Below are positions 6,123 through 6,185 of a stretch of 6,185 nt of DNA, piece after piece. The notes beneath the pieces are model-generated. The model was not told the DNA's origin. It worked only from the letters and a program-made list of their open reading frames with translations, and did no database searches. This DNA is from M55B157 sp040265115 (GTDB lineage: Bacteria > Actinomycetota > Actinomycetes > S36-B12), in NCBI GenBank assembly GCA_040265115.1, contig JBDQGZ010000118.1:1-6185 (forward strand), given 5' to 3'. The translations under genes and the position numbers were made by a program. How positions within the stretch are numbered: position 1 is the first letter of the stretch; each line of letters opens with the position of its first letter.

Positions 6123-6185
6123 TCACCGGACTCGTGGAACCACAATGGTCTGTCTTGCTACCGGACTGACTCCAGCGCGAGACAC

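Noticed and set aside
6125..6167. Direct repeat of ACCGGACT (6125-6132 and 6160-6167) after the last gene
   Set aside because: An eight-base repeat 35 bp apart in GC-rich DNA is easily explained by chance, and no further copy or associated structure is seen.

Overview
The window is high-GC DNA from an actinobacterium (Actinomycetota). Support comes from the GC-rich third positions, a GTG start, Fn3 repeats of the actinobacterial 'AGDG.VTVSW' type, and a C-terminal surface module with 'GPDGEPL..DEDGALVLEP' wording that I associate with secreted actinobacterial proteins. I cannot assign a genus.

Layout. (1) Positions 1-1027, minus strand: a DUF917 / S-methyl-thiohydantoin-desulfurase-family protein. 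It runs off the left edge and lacks only its last residues. (2) Positions 1028-1258: a 231-bp gap with three short perfect inverted repeats upstream of the DUF917 gene. (3) Positions 1259-5302, minus strand: one very large secreted subtilisin-like (S8, proteinase K/aqualysin-type) protease of 1347 residues. Its order is signal peptide, I9-like propeptide, catalytic domain, two Fn3 domains, an RCC1-like beta-propeller, two Fn3 domains, a Pro/Glu linker and two C-terminal surface modules. (4) Positions 5303-5453: a 151-bp divergent intergenic region with three consecutive palindromes. (5) Positions 5454-6122, plus strand: a crotonase-fold enoyl-CoA hydratase/isomerase. The last 63 bases hold nothing I can identify.

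Functional picture. The three genes do not form an obvious pathway. The protease is an exported, probably disulfide-stabilised extracellular enzyme with several binding modules. The DUF917 protein and the crotonase are cytoplasmic enzymes, of small heterocycle/hydantoin metabolism (by family) and of acyl-CoA metabolism respectively. The protease and the DUF917 gene share a strand but are separated by 231 bp, so they are probably separate transcription units. All three genes have a purine-rich Shine-Dalgarno box ending exactly 8 nt before the chosen start, which makes the starts quite secure. I see no convincing tRNA, rRNA, CRISPR array, mobile element or U-tract terminator. The most distinctive item is the protease, whose inserted propeller looks like a complete, velcro-closed seven-blade ring.
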